Assembly: GCA_031398915.1 (NCBI GenBank)
Contig: JANNOG010000091.1
Coordinates: 1 to 34,815, forward strand
Direction of reading: 5' to 3'
Length of the DNA: 34,815 nt
Source of the DNA: JANNOG01 sp031398915
GTDB taxonomy: Bacteria; Actinomycetota; Actinomycetes; Actinomycetales; JBBAYJ01
Of this stretch, positions 8,278 through 16,112 are shown piece by piece. Position 1 is the first letter of the stretch; every line of letters begins with the position of its first letter. A program made the position numbers and the translations under genes. The notes under the pieces are model-generated. The model saw only the letters and a list, made by a program, of their open reading frames with translations. It was not told the DNA's origin and searched no databases.

Positions 8278-9672
8278 TCAGTTGGTGCTGACCTCGGATG
8301 CGATGTCCTGGCAGGCGGACAGAGCGTCATCCACGCTGACCCCACCGGCTATCGCGGCCGAGAACTGTTCGGTACAGCGGGTGCCGACGTCCTGGAATTC
8401 AGGCACACCCACGTACTGCACTCCGGGCAGGCCCGGTCGGGGCGTGGTTCCAGGGTTGTCGATCGGAGCAGCCAGCATCGCGTCCAGGGTGCGGTTCGCG
8501 AACGCGCCGGCGGCTTCCTGGTAGTCGGCGTTGTCATAGGTCGACTGCCTGGTGCCGGGTGGGACGGCGGCCCAGCCACCGGGCAGCGCCTCGCCGGCGG
8601 CCTCGATGTACTGCTGGCTGGTGGCCCAGCTGACGTACTCCCACGCGGTGTCGGGGTCAGCGGCGTTCTCGGGGATGGCCAGTGCCCACGACCAGAGCCA
8701 ACCCGAGGCTTCGGTCTCCTTGACGGGGGCCAAGGCGTAGCCGTTCAGTCCCTGCACGGCGCTGTCGTCGGCCTCGAGGATGCCGGCCGCGACAGTGGCG
8801 TCGTACCACATGGCCACCTTGCCGTCCTGGTAGAGCGACAGGCACTCGTTGAAGCTGGCGTTCGCGGCGTCGGGTTGACCGGCGTCGTTGACCAGGTCCA
8901 CGTAGAAGTTGAGGGCCTCGGCGAACTCGGGCTGGTCGATCTGTGCCTCGCCGATCGAACCGTCCTCGTTGGCTGCCCACCAGGTGGCGCCGAAGGTGTT
9001 GAGGACCGTCGTCAGCGATGCGCCGAGGTCACCCCAGCCGGGCTTGCCCCGCAGGCAGATGCCTGCCGTCTCGTCGCTGTCCACGGCCCGCGCGATCTCG
9101 GCGACCTCGTCCCAGGTGGGTGCCTCGGGCATGGTCTGCCCAGCGGCTTCGAGCAGGTCCTCGCGGTACATGAGGAACGACGATTCGGCATAGAACGGAG
9201 CAGCCCACAGCCCGTCCTCGGTGGACAGACCCGAGCGGACTGCCGGGATGATGTCGTCGACGTTGTACTCGGTGTCGGCGGCGGCGTAGTCGTCCAGGTT
9301 GGTCAGCCAGCCGTTGGCGCCGAACTGCGGTGCCTCGTACATGCCGATCATGACGACGTCGAACTGCTCGCCACCAGCACCGACGTCGCGGGTGACGATC
9401 TCGCGCAGGTTCTGCTCCTCCAGGATCGTGTAGTTGACGGTGATCCCGGATTCGGCGGTGAACAGTTCCGGAGTCAGGCTTGCGATGTCCTCCATCTGCG
9501 GGTTGCCGACGACGGCGACGTTGATCTCGCGGTCGCCACCCCCGTCAGCGGCGCCGCCCGAGGCGTCCGAACCTGCGTCGTCAGACGAGCTACAGGCGGC
9601 TACCACCAAGCAGGTGGCGATGGCCGGGACGGCCCACGCCGCCGGCCGACGGTGTCGGGAAGGGATTGTCAT
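8278..9672 (-). CDS. Sugar/polyol ABC transporter substrate-binding lipoprotein
   Basis: A 464-residue secreted lipoprotein. The signal peptide is residues 1-26 with a lipobox VAAC (Cys27), followed by a Ser/Asp/Gly linker. The mature part is a family 1 extracellular solute-binding fold: INVAVVGNPQMEDIASLTPE, ESGITVNYTILEEQNLREIV, FDVVMIGMYEAPQFGANGWL, and the late VSWATSQQYIEAAGEALPGGW. It captures the sugar or polyol outside the membrane and hands it to the two permeases. This is the first gene of the four-gene operon. The ATG at 9672 has AAGGAG seven bases upstream. Similarity in style to SmoE-type sorbitol/mannitol binders, plus the dehydrogenase nearby, points to polyols; the ligand itself is inferred. 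Confidence 0.92.
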   Translation of the reverse strand: MTIPSRHRRPAAWAVPAIATCLVVAACSSSDDAGSDASGGAADGGGDREINVAVVGNPQMEDIASLTPELFTAESGITVNYTILEEQNLREIVTRDVGAGGEQFDVVMIGMYEAPQFGANGWLTNLDDYAAADTEYNVDDIIPAVRSGLSTEDGLWAAPFYAESSFLMYREDLLEAAGQTMPEAPTWDEVAEIARAVDSDETAGICLRGKPGWGDLGASLTTVLNTFGATWWAANEDGSIGEAQIDQPEFAEALNFYVDLVNDAGQPDAANASFNECLSLYQDGKVAMWYDATVAAGILEADDSAVQGLNGYALAPVKETEASGWLWSWALAIPENAADPDTAWEYVSWATSQQYIEAAGEALPGGWAAVPPGTRQSTYDNADYQEAAGAFANRTLDAMLAAPIDNPGTTPRPGLPGVQYVGVPEFQDVGTRCTEQFSAAIAGGVSVDDALSACQDIASEVSTN

Positions 9673-9856
9673 AGGTGTGCTCCTTGATCATCGACTGTGG
9701 GTTTGACGCCCGCATCGTTGGGGATCTGTCGGTCCATGGGCCCTGCCCCGGTGCATAGGCCACTGTTGGGGTTCTTTTCCACAGGTACGGGCACGAAGGT
9801 AGCTGTGTTTGTGTTGGTATACAAGGCCTTCGGTCCTCCCGTCTAGGCTCGCGGAC
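9673..9856. promoter_or_regulatory. Divergent intergenic region of transporter operon and menB, with TATACA box
   Basis: This 184-bp gap separates two divergent transcription units and must hold both promoters. The plus-strand TATACA at 9818-9823 is a possible -10 element for menB, placing a start near 9830, but no good -35 is visible. The same spot (TTGGTATACAA, 9814-9824) is a near-palindrome that could serve as an operator. TTTTCCACA at 9775-9783 is one base from a DnaA box. All assignments are by eye. Confidence 0.35.
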
Positions 9857-10798
9857 ATGGCGACCCGCGACGACGTGTCGCAGACCTTCGATCCGGCGTC
9901 GTGGGCTCAGGTCCCCGGGTTCGAGTCGCTGACCGACGTCACGTATCACCGGTGTGTCCGCGAGGGTGCGGCGTCGAGCACGGTTCGGATCGCCTTCGAC
10001 CGCCCCGACGTGCGCAATGCGTTCCGACCTCACACCGTGGACGAGTTGTACCTGGCGCTCGACCACGCACGGCGCAGCGCCGACGTCGGGTGCGTGCTGC
10101 TCACCGGAAACGGGCCGAGCGTGAAGGACGGCGGCTGGGCCTTCTGCTCGGGCGGCGACCAGCGCATCCGGGGCCGTACCGGCTACCAGTACGCCACCGG
10201 GGAGACGGCGGAGACGGTGGATGCGCGCCGGGTCGCCGCCGAGGGTGGACGACTGCACATCCTGGAGGTACAGCGCCTGATCCGCACCATGCCCAAGATC
10301 GTCATAGCGGTAGTGCCCGGCTGGGCCGCGGGAGGTGGGCACTCGTTGCACGTGGTGTGCGATCTGACGATCGCCAGTCGGCAACACGCCCGGTTCAAGC
10401 AGACCGACGCCGACGTGGGCAGCTTCGACGCCGGTTACGGCTCGGCGTATCTGGCCCGCATGGTCGGACAGAAACGTGCCCGCGAGATCTTCTTCCTGGG
10501 CCGGACCTACGACGCCGAGACGATGGCCGAGTGGGGGGCGGTCAATATCGTGGCCGACCACGACGACCTGGAGCGGACGGCCCTCGAGGCCGCGGCCGAG
10601 ATCAACGGCAAGTCACCCACCGCGCAACGGATGCTGAAGTTCGCGTTCAACCTGGTCGACGACGGGCTGACCGGTCAGCAGGTGTTCGCCGGCGAGGCGA
10701 CCCGGCTGGCGTACATGACCGACGAGGCCGTCGAGGGGCGCGACGCATTCGTGGACAAGCGCGACCCCGACTGGTCGGCCTTCCCCTGGTACTACTGA
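9857..10798 (+). CDS. menB: 1,4-dihydroxy-2-naphthoyl-CoA synthase
   Basis: A 313-residue crotonase-fold enzyme that closes the ring of o-succinylbenzoyl-CoA to give 1,4-dihydroxy-2-naphthoyl-CoA in menaquinone synthesis. It has the MenB-specific AFCSGGDQRIRG, the oxyanion region AGGGHSLHVVCDLTIASR, and QTDADVGSFDAGYGSAYLARMVGQ followed by KRAREIFFLGR, with the standard C-terminal PDWSAFPWYY. The length and the long N-terminal lead (FDPASWAQVPGFESLTDVTYHR) are normal for actinobacterial MenB. I chose ATG 9857 because the upstream in-frame GTG at 9809 would add an unrelated tail. It is separated from the other men genes by about 3.6 kb. Confidence 0.96.
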   Translation: MATRDDVSQTFDPASWAQVPGFESLTDVTYHRCVREGAASSTVRIAFDRPDVRNAFRPHTVDELYLALDHARRSADVGCVLLTGNGPSVKDGGWAFCSGGDQRIRGRTGYQYATGETAETVDARRVAAEGGRLHILEVQRLIRTMPKIVIAVVPGWAAGGGHSLHVVCDLTIASRQHARFKQTDADVGSFDAGYGSAYLARMVGQKRAREIFFLGRTYDAETMAEWGAVNIVADHDDLERTALEAAAEINGKSPTAQRMLKFAFNLVDDGLTGQQVFAGEATRLAYMTDEAVEGRDAFVDKRDPDWSAFPWYY

Positions 10799-10830
10799 CC
10801 GAGGTCGCCTGGTGGGGGTGTCGACCGACA

Positions 10831-10858
10831 CGCTGCCCCGGGATCGCTGCCCCGGGAT
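10831..10858. repeat. Perfect 14-bp tandem duplication between menB and DUF1232 gene
   Basis: The unit cgctgccccgggat occurs twice head to tail at 10831-10844 and 10845-10858, each copy carrying a CCCGGG palindrome. It lies in the 101-bp gap between two convergent genes. It may be a slipped duplication of part of a terminator stem; no T-run follows on either strand. Confidence 0.6.
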
Positions 10859-10899
10859 CGCCGCCCGAGTTGGGTCTTGCTCCTGGCGAGGGGCTGAGG

Positions 10900-11163
10900 T
10901 CAGTCGTCCAGGGTCTCGACGACGATCTCGTCGTCATCGTTTCGCCGGCCGGCGCCACGGTCGTCGTCCACAGGTCGGGCCCGGTCGACGCCGGCCCGGC
11001 GCAGTGCGCGGAAGATCACGACTCCGGCGGCGACCACCACCGCAGCGTCGTCGACGATGCCGAACGGCAGCAGCAGGTCGGGCGCGATGTCGATGGGTGA
11101 CGCGCCGTACACCAACGCAGCCAACGCGGCCAGCGCGGCTGTCAGCCGAGGACGGTCCCGCAT
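10900..11163 (-). CDS. YkvA/DUF1232 family small membrane protein
   Basis: An 87-residue protein whose first half is hydrophobic and carries the DUF1232 core SPIDIAPDLLLPFGIVDDAAVV at about 22-43. A second hydrophobic stretch (VVVAAGVVIFRALRRAGV) follows, then a charged tail ending DDDEIVVETLDD. The family is small, membrane-associated and of unknown function. It is convergent with menB and would be transcribed away from the genes to its right. Confidence 0.85.
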   Translation of the reverse strand: MRDRPRLTAALAALAALVYGASPIDIAPDLLLPFGIVDDAAVVVAAGVVIFRALRRAGVDRARPVDDDRGAGRRNDDDEIVVETLDD

Positions 11164-11245
11164 TCGTCGACCCTACCGGCGGGCCGTCGAGGCGCCAGTC
11201 GGGCGACTCAATCCGCCGATCGGCACCCAGCCCGCCAATCGGCAG

Positions 11246-11554
11246 TCACCGCGCCAGTTCGGCCTCCAGCCGGTCCAGCTTGCCGCTCAATTCACCGGTG
11301 ACCCCGGGGCGAATGTCGGCCTTCATCACCAGCGACACCCGAGGCGAGCGCTGCGACATCGCCGCGACGCAGGCCTCGACGACCGCCATGCACTCGGCCC
11401 ACTCGCCCTCGATGGTGGTGAACATGGCATCTGTCCGGTGCTCGAGGCCGGAACGGCGCACGATGGCGACCGCCTCGGCCACAGCGGCCGTGACATGGCC
11501 ATCGTCGTCGGACACGGACGGCGCGATCGAGAAGGCGAGCAACACGGCCCTCAC
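11246..11554 (-). CDS. Thiamine-binding protein, DUF77/MTH1187-YkoF family
   Basis: A 102-residue protein from the GTG at 11554: RAVLLAFSIAPS at the start, then VTAAVAEAVAIVRRSGLEHRTDAMFTTIEGEW, CMAVVEACVAAMSQRSPRVS and LVMKADIRPG. This is the ferredoxin-like fold of the DUF77/YkoF family, small proteins reported to bind thiamine or its derivatives. The frame stays open to 11629, but the extra 25 residues do not look like family sequence and the first would overlap the response-regulator gene. It is divergent from that gene with 28 bp between starts. A link to MenD, a thiamine-diphosphate enzyme encoded 3 kb away, is only suggestive. Confidence 0.8.
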   Translation of the reverse strand: MRAVLLAFSIAPSVSDDDGHVTAAVAEAVAIVRRSGLEHRTDAMFTTIEGEWAECMAVVEACVAAMSQRSPRVSLVMKADIRPGVTGELSGKLDRLEAELAR

Positions 11555-11582
11555 CCTACGAGGCTCGCCGTAGGCTCGAACG

Positions 11583-12356
11583 ATGACCGGCGCCCGCGTA
11601 CTCGTGGTGGACGACGACCCGACCATCACCGACGTCCTGGCCCGCTACCTCCACCGTGAGGGGTACGTCGTAGCCACGGCGGGCGACGGTGTCAGCGCCC
11701 TCGACCTCGCCCGACAGAGCCATCCCCACCTGGTCGTATTGGACATCATGCTGCCCGGGACGGATGGGCTCGAGGTCGCCCGACAGCTGAGGACGTTTAG
11801 TGCGGCGCCGATCGTCCTGTTGACCGCCCTGGGCGAGACCGAGGACCGGATCGCCGGATTCGAGGTCGGGGCCGACGACTACGTGGTGAAACCGTTCAGC
11901 CCCCACGAGCTCGTCCTGCGCATCACCGCGATCCTGCGTCGTACCGGAACCGAGTCCACCGCAACCAAGCCGATCCCCGCCCTGGTGGACGGCGACCTGC
12001 GGGTCGACCACACCGCCCGGATGGCCACCCTCGGTGGCAACGACCTCGCCCTGACCATCCGTGAGTACGACCTCCTCGTCCACTTCATGCGCCACCCACG
12101 AGAGGTCATCACGCGCGAGCGGCTGCTGGCCGACGTCTGGGGATGGAGCTTCGGCGACACCTCGACGGTGACGGTTCACGTGAAACGGTTGAGGGCGAAG
12201 ATGTCGGACACCGGCGAGGATCCGCGCATTGCGACGGTGAGGGGCGTGGGGTACCGCTTCGACCCGCTGGCCCCGGCTGTCGAGTCGACTGCCGGCGCCG
12301 AGCCGGCCGGCACGGAGGCGGTCAGCCCCGATTCGGCCACCGACTCGACCTCATGA
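11583..12356 (+). CDS. OmpR/PhoB-family response regulator
   Basis: A 257-residue regulator with an N-terminal receiver domain (about 1-120): acidic DDDP near residue 11, the phospho-acceptor Asp in LVVLDIMLPGTDGLE near 54, and Lys in YVVKPFSPHE. A winged-helix effector domain at about 135-230 follows, with LTIREYDLLVHFMRHPREV, ERLLADVWGW, VTVHVKRLRAKM and IATVRGVGYRFDP. A 25-residue Ala/Glu/Thr tail ends the protein. It is translationally coupled to the histidine kinase gene by a 4-bp ATGA overlap, so the two form one signalling pair. The target genes are unknown; the CAP-domain gene downstream in the same operon is a candidate. Confidence 0.94.
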   Translation: MTGARVLVVDDDPTITDVLARYLHREGYVVATAGDGVSALDLARQSHPHLVVLDIMLPGTDGLEVARQLRTFSAAPIVLLTALGETEDRIAGFEVGADDYVVKPFSPHELVLRITAILRRTGTESTATKPIPALVDGDLRVDHTARMATLGGNDLALTIREYDLLVHFMRHPREVITRERLLADVWGWSFGDTSTVTVHVKRLRAKMSDTGEDPRIATVRGVGYRFDPLAPAVESTAGAEPAGTEAVSPDSATDSTS

Positions 12357-13372
12357 TCACGATCCGCGACGGGACGCTGATCGCCGGAAGCGCCGTCGCG
12401 GTGGCGGTCCTCGGTGTCGTGGTCGGCCTCGTGGCTCTGCGGTTTCTGCGCAATCGCCCGACGTTCGTGATCCTCGGCGTGGGGGGCGTCCTCACCGGCG
12501 TCGTACTGGGAACCTCGGTAGCCATCGCGGGCGCGGTGATGGTCGATTCGCCGCAGACCCTTGCCGCACTGGCCGCCTCGATCGTGGCGGCGGCAGGAAT
12601 GGGGCTGGTGCTGGCGGGCTTCCTGGGCCAACGCCGTCTTGCCGTCCTGCACGAGCGAGAGATCGCAGCCGAGCGCTCGCGCCGTGACCTGGTCGCCTGG
12701 GTGAGCCACGACCTGCGGACGCCGTTGGCGGGACTCCGTGCCATGACCGAGGCTCTGATCGACGAGGTGGTCACCGACCCGGCCACGATCGATCGCTACC
12801 ACCGCCAGATCCTGGCCGACACGTTGCACCTGTCCCGCCTGGTCGACGACCTGTTCCTGCTGTCGCGGATCACGTCAGGTGTGGTGCAGCTGCACCGGGT
12901 GGAGGCCGATCTGGTCGAGCTGACCCGTGCGGCCGTCGCCTCGTGTGACGCCCTCGCCTCCAGTCGGCACACCGTATTGGTGGTCGACGACGAGACCTCG
13001 GATCCCGTCACGGTGTCCGTGGACCCCGACCACCTGGCCCGCGCGCTGCGCAACCTCGTGACCAACGCCATCCAGTACAGCCCGCCGGGTGGGCAGGTGG
13101 CGGTGACAATCGACGCGGCTGCCGAACAGGCCGCCACCGTGGCGGTGACCGACACGTGCGGCGGCATCGAGGGACCCACGGAGCGGCTGTTCGACGTGGG
13201 ATACCGGGCAGAGTCCTCACGGGCGCCCACGGCCGGGGCAGGGCTGGGCCTGGCGATCACCCGGGGTCTGATCGAGGCCCACGGTGGGTCGGTCCACGCC
13301 GTGGCACACCCCGGGGGTTGCCGGTTCGAGCTCCAACTCCCCCGGCCTGAGCAGGCCAATTACGCTGGGTGA
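12353..13372 (+). CDS. Membrane sensor histidine kinase with three TM segments and no large external domain
   Basis: A 339-residue kinase. Residues 1-92 are nearly all membrane (about 8-31, 37-62 and 68-92) with only short loops, so there is no extracytoplasmic sensor domain of normal size. The HisKA motif WVSHDLRTPLAGLRAMTEAL places the phospho-acceptor at His119. The HATPase domain has NLVTNAIQYSPPGGQ (N box), VTDTCGGIEG (in place of the usual D-x-G-x-G-I, with Cys and Gly), an altered F box LFDVGYRAES and GAGLGLAITRGLIEAHGGSV (G2). It partners the upstream response regulator, and its stop overlaps the GTG of the CAP gene. Sensing within the membrane, as in intramembrane-sensing kinases, is an inference from topology. 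Confidence 0.92.
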   Translation: MITIRDGTLIAGSAVAVAVLGVVVGLVALRFLRNRPTFVILGVGGVLTGVVLGTSVAIAGAVMVDSPQTLAALAASIVAAAGMGLVLAGFLGQRRLAVLHEREIAAERSRRDLVAWVSHDLRTPLAGLRAMTEALIDEVVTDPATIDRYHRQILADTLHLSRLVDDLFLLSRITSGVVQLHRVEADLVELTRAAVASCDALASSRHTVLVVDDETSDPVTVSVDPDHLARALRNLVTNAIQYSPPGGQVAVTIDAAAEQAATVAVTDTCGGIEGPTERLFDVGYRAESSRAPTAGAGLGLAITRGLIEAHGGSVHAVAHPGGCRFELQLPRPEQANYAG

Positions 13373-14421
13373 AACCAGCAGTAACGCCCCACGCGTGTGA
13401 CTACGTGTCGAACCTGTGGAATTCCGACAGCTACGACTCGCTGGACGTGCCCGTCAATCGTCCCCGGCGAGAGCGTCGACGCCAAGAACGGCGTCGCTCC
13501 GTCCTGCGCGTCACCGCGGTGACGACAGCCGCCGCAGTCCTGATCGGTGTCGCGATCACCACCGTCGCACTGCGGGCCGGCAGCGCCGACCTGGTGGTCG
13601 TCGACGCCGGTGGAGCGCGCCCGGGAACGCCGACCAGGCCCGTGTCACCAGACGACCTGGACTCGACCGCATCGGCCGCCAACTCAGGCGGCGCAGTCGG
13701 GCCGATCCTCGACGCAGGCGCGGGCGAGGCAGCCGATTCCGGGGGCTCGGAGTCGCCGGGCGGAACCAGCGCGAACCGGCCGCAGCCGGACGGCTCCGCC
13801 AACCCCCCCGGCACCCGCGGATCGGGCACACCGACCCCACCTCCGCCGGCCGCCCCGGCGAGCAGTGCCCCGCGCACGACCGCGGCTCCCCCCGCCCCCG
13901 CGACGAGTGCCGCACCCGCTCCGCCCGCGGCGCCCGCTCCACCGGCTCCCACCGCTCCGACAACCGCCGTGCCCGCACCATCCAGTGCCGCACCTGCGCC
14001 GGCAGCGCCCGCGCCGCCCGCCGCGCCACCCTCGGCACCCACATCCACCGTGGACACGCAGATCCTGGCTCTGGTCAACGCCGAACGCGCAGCGGCCGGG
14101 TGCCCGGCCATGACCCTCGACCCGGCCCTGACCACAGCGGCGGACGGCCATGCCCAGGACATGAAGGCCAACGGATACTTCTCGCACGCCAGCCAGGACG
14201 GGCGCTCCCCCTTCGACCGGATGACCGCAGCCGGATACACCTACTCGACCGCCGGCGAGAACATCGCCCAGGGCCAGAGTGACGCCACAGCGGTCATGAA
14301 GGCGTGGATGAACAGCGCCGGCCATCGCGCCAACATCCTCAACTGCGCGTTCCGCGATCTCGGCGTGGGCTACGAGACCGGGTCCGGAGGACCGTGGTGG
14401 GTTCAGAACTTCGGCGGGTGA
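13369..14421 (+). CDS. Membrane-anchored CAP/SCP-domain protein with long Pro/Ala-rich stalk
   Basis: A 350-residue protein with a basic stretch (RPRRERRRQERRRSVLR), a TM segment or signal anchor at about 48-68, a low-complexity Ala/Pro/Ser/Thr stalk at about 85-227, and a C-terminal CAP domain at 228-350. CAP marks are ILALVNAERAAAGCPAM, AADGHAQDM (His261), GYFSHAS, GENIAQG (Glu297), WMNSAGHRANIL (His319) and PWWVQNFG. Bacterial CAP proteins of this type are secreted, with roles at the cell wall that are poorly known. The GTG at 13369 overlaps the kinase stop (GTGA), so it is the third gene of the two-component operon. Its 3' end overlaps menD by 19 bp in convergent orientation. The stalk could span the mycolate-type envelope. 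Confidence 0.88.
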   Translation: MKPAVTPHACDYVSNLWNSDSYDSLDVPVNRPRRERRRQERRRSVLRVTAVTTAAAVLIGVAITTVALRAGSADLVVVDAGGARPGTPTRPVSPDDLDSTASAANSGGAVGPILDAGAGEAADSGGSESPGGTSANRPQPDGSANPPGTRGSGTPTPPPPAAPASSAPRTTAAPPAPATSAAPAPPAAPAPPAPTAPTTAVPAPSSAAPAPAAPAPPAAPPSAPTSTVDTQILALVNAERAAAGCPAMTLDPALTTAADGHAQDMKANGYFSHASQDGRSPFDRMTAAGYTYSTAGENIAQGQSDATAVMKAWMNSAGHRANILNCAFRDLGVGYETGSGGPWWVQNFGG

Positions 14422-16082
14422 ACGGCGAGTCGCAACCGTTCCGCCAGGTCGCGCTGTCGACCTCGCTGGATCCGCACCTCGACCACGGTGATCCCGTCGG
14501 CGACAGGCCCGGCCAACGCCGCCCAGAGGTCGTCGAGGCCCGTGATCCGCTGATGGGGCACGCCGTGGGCGGTGCACAGCGCGGCCAGGTCAACCTGCTG
14601 TGGCGTGGCGAACACTCGGTCGAGCACCGTCGAGAACCGCTCCTCACCGTGCTCCAGTAGTCCGAAGATCCCGCCACCACCGTCGTTGACCACCACCACC
14701 TGCACCCGAGGGCGAGGTTCGCCGGCCCCCAGCAGCAGGGCGTTCGTGTCGTGCAGGAACGCCAGGTCACCGACCAGCACCCGCACCCCGCCAGATCTCG
14801 ACCCGTCACCGGATGCCAGCGACGCGCCCGCGGCCGTCGAGACCGTGCCGTCGATACCCGAGAGTCCGCGGTTGGCCAGAGTGAAGCGGGCCTCGACGGC
14901 ACCGGCGGCCAGGTCGGCGTCGCGGATCGGGTTGCTGGCGGCGAACACGATGCCGGTGTCCGGGCCGGTCGATGCCACGACGGCGTGCGCCACGTCGTAT
15001 CCCGACAACCCGTCGACCCGACGCCGCTCATCGGTCAGCACCTCGTCGATCGCCTCGGCGGCGACCCGCCCGGCCTCGTGCCACGCTGCCAGCCAGGCCG
15101 AATCGATGGCCCCCGTCACAGTCACCGGCCCGGACACCCGGGTCGCCGGACGCCCCGGACCGGCCTCTGCGGCAGGGCCGACCACGACCAGTTCGACGTC
15201 CGGGCGCGCCAGCAACGCCGCGACGGGCCGCGACAGGGTGGGACGGCCGAACACGACGGCGCGCTGGACCCCATCGGCCAGGTCGTCGTCCAGCAGCAAC
15301 CGGTAGGCCGCGATCAGGTTCACCCCACCTCGTGAACCCGACGAGGGCTCGGCGAACAACGGCCAGCCGGCTGTCTCCGCCAGCCGGCGGGCCGCCCCCG
15401 CCGCTGCCCCGTCTCCTGCCACGACCACTGTCCGGGGGCCCTGGGCGAGGACCACGTCGGGCGGTGTGGTGGTCGTGTCGGACCATGACCGGCGAACCCC
15501 GTCGGGCCGCCAGGTCAGCTCGGCCGGCACCAGCGGGTCGTCGAAACCGATGTTGAGGTGAACCGGTCCGCTGCGAGGGCCGGCATGCCCCAACGAGGCT
15601 GCGACCGACGCCTCGGCCGACGCACGCCCCGCAACCGGATCGACCGTCGCCTCGATGTCGGCAGACCACGCCACCGCCGCGCCGAAGATGCCCGCTTGTA
15701 GATCACTGGTCTGATTCGCCCAGGTGCCACGCAGTCGGGCCGGGCGGTCCGCGGTCAGCGCGACCAGTGGCACCCGCGAATGATGCGCTTCGAGCAGGGC
15801 GGGCCAGAGATTGGCGACCGCGGTCCCCGAGGTGGTGACGACGACGACAGGGACCCCACTGACCCGGGCGATGCCGAGCGCGGTGAAGGCGGCGGACCGC
15901 TCGTCGATCCGCACGTGCAGCCGCAATACCCCGGCCGCGTCCGCCGAGTGCGCCGCGTACGCCAACGGGGCGCTACGCGATCCCGGGCACAGCACGACGT
16001 GGCGAACCCCTGCCGCCACGAAACCCTCGACCAGGCTTCGGGCGGTCACGGTCGCGGGCCCCTCGACGACGGTCATGGCCAT
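14403..16082 (-). CDS. menD: 2-succinyl-5-enolpyruvyl-6-hydroxy-3-cyclohexene-1-carboxylate synthase
   Basis: A 559-residue thiamine-diphosphate enzyme that joins isochorismate and 2-oxoglutarate in menaquinone synthesis. It shows HVVLCPGSRSAPLAYAAH, RIDERSAAFTALGIARVSG (catalytic Glu), TSGTAVANLWPALLEAHHS and RGTWANQTSDLQ in the N-terminal domain. In the C-terminal cofactor domain it shows LVGDLAFLHDTNALLLG and VVVVNDGGGGIFGLLEHGEE. ATG codons at 16082 and 16076 are both possible; the frame continues upstream to 16238 but encodes unrelated residues. It is divergent from the CPBP-like gene, with 30 bp between starts. No menC or menH sits beside it, unlike in M. tuberculosis, where menC and bpoC are neighbours (from memory). 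Confidence 0.95.
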   Translation of the reverse strand: MAMTVVEGPATVTARSLVEGFVAAGVRHVVLCPGSRSAPLAYAAHSADAAGVLRLHVRIDERSAAFTALGIARVSGVPVVVVTTSGTAVANLWPALLEAHHSRVPLVALTADRPARLRGTWANQTSDLQAGIFGAAVAWSADIEATVDPVAGRASAEASVAASLGHAGPRSGPVHLNIGFDDPLVPAELTWRPDGVRRSWSDTTTTPPDVVLAQGPRTVVVAGDGAAAGAARRLAETAGWPLFAEPSSGSRGGVNLIAAYRLLLDDDLADGVQRAVVFGRPTLSRPVAALLARPDVELVVVGPAAEAGPGRPATRVSGPVTVTGAIDSAWLAAWHEAGRVAAEAIDEVLTDERRRVDGLSGYDVAHAVVASTGPDTGIVFAASNPIRDADLAAGAVEARFTLANRGLSGIDGTVSTAAGASLASGDGSRSGGVRVLVGDLAFLHDTNALLLGAGEPRPRVQVVVVNDGGGGIFGLLEHGEERFSTVLDRVFATPQQVDLAALCTAHGVPHQRITGLDDLWAALAGPVADGITVVEVRIQRGRQRDLAERLRLAVHPPKF

Positions 16083-16112
16083 GAGTGTTTCCCACCCGCC
16101 TACGCTGGTCCG

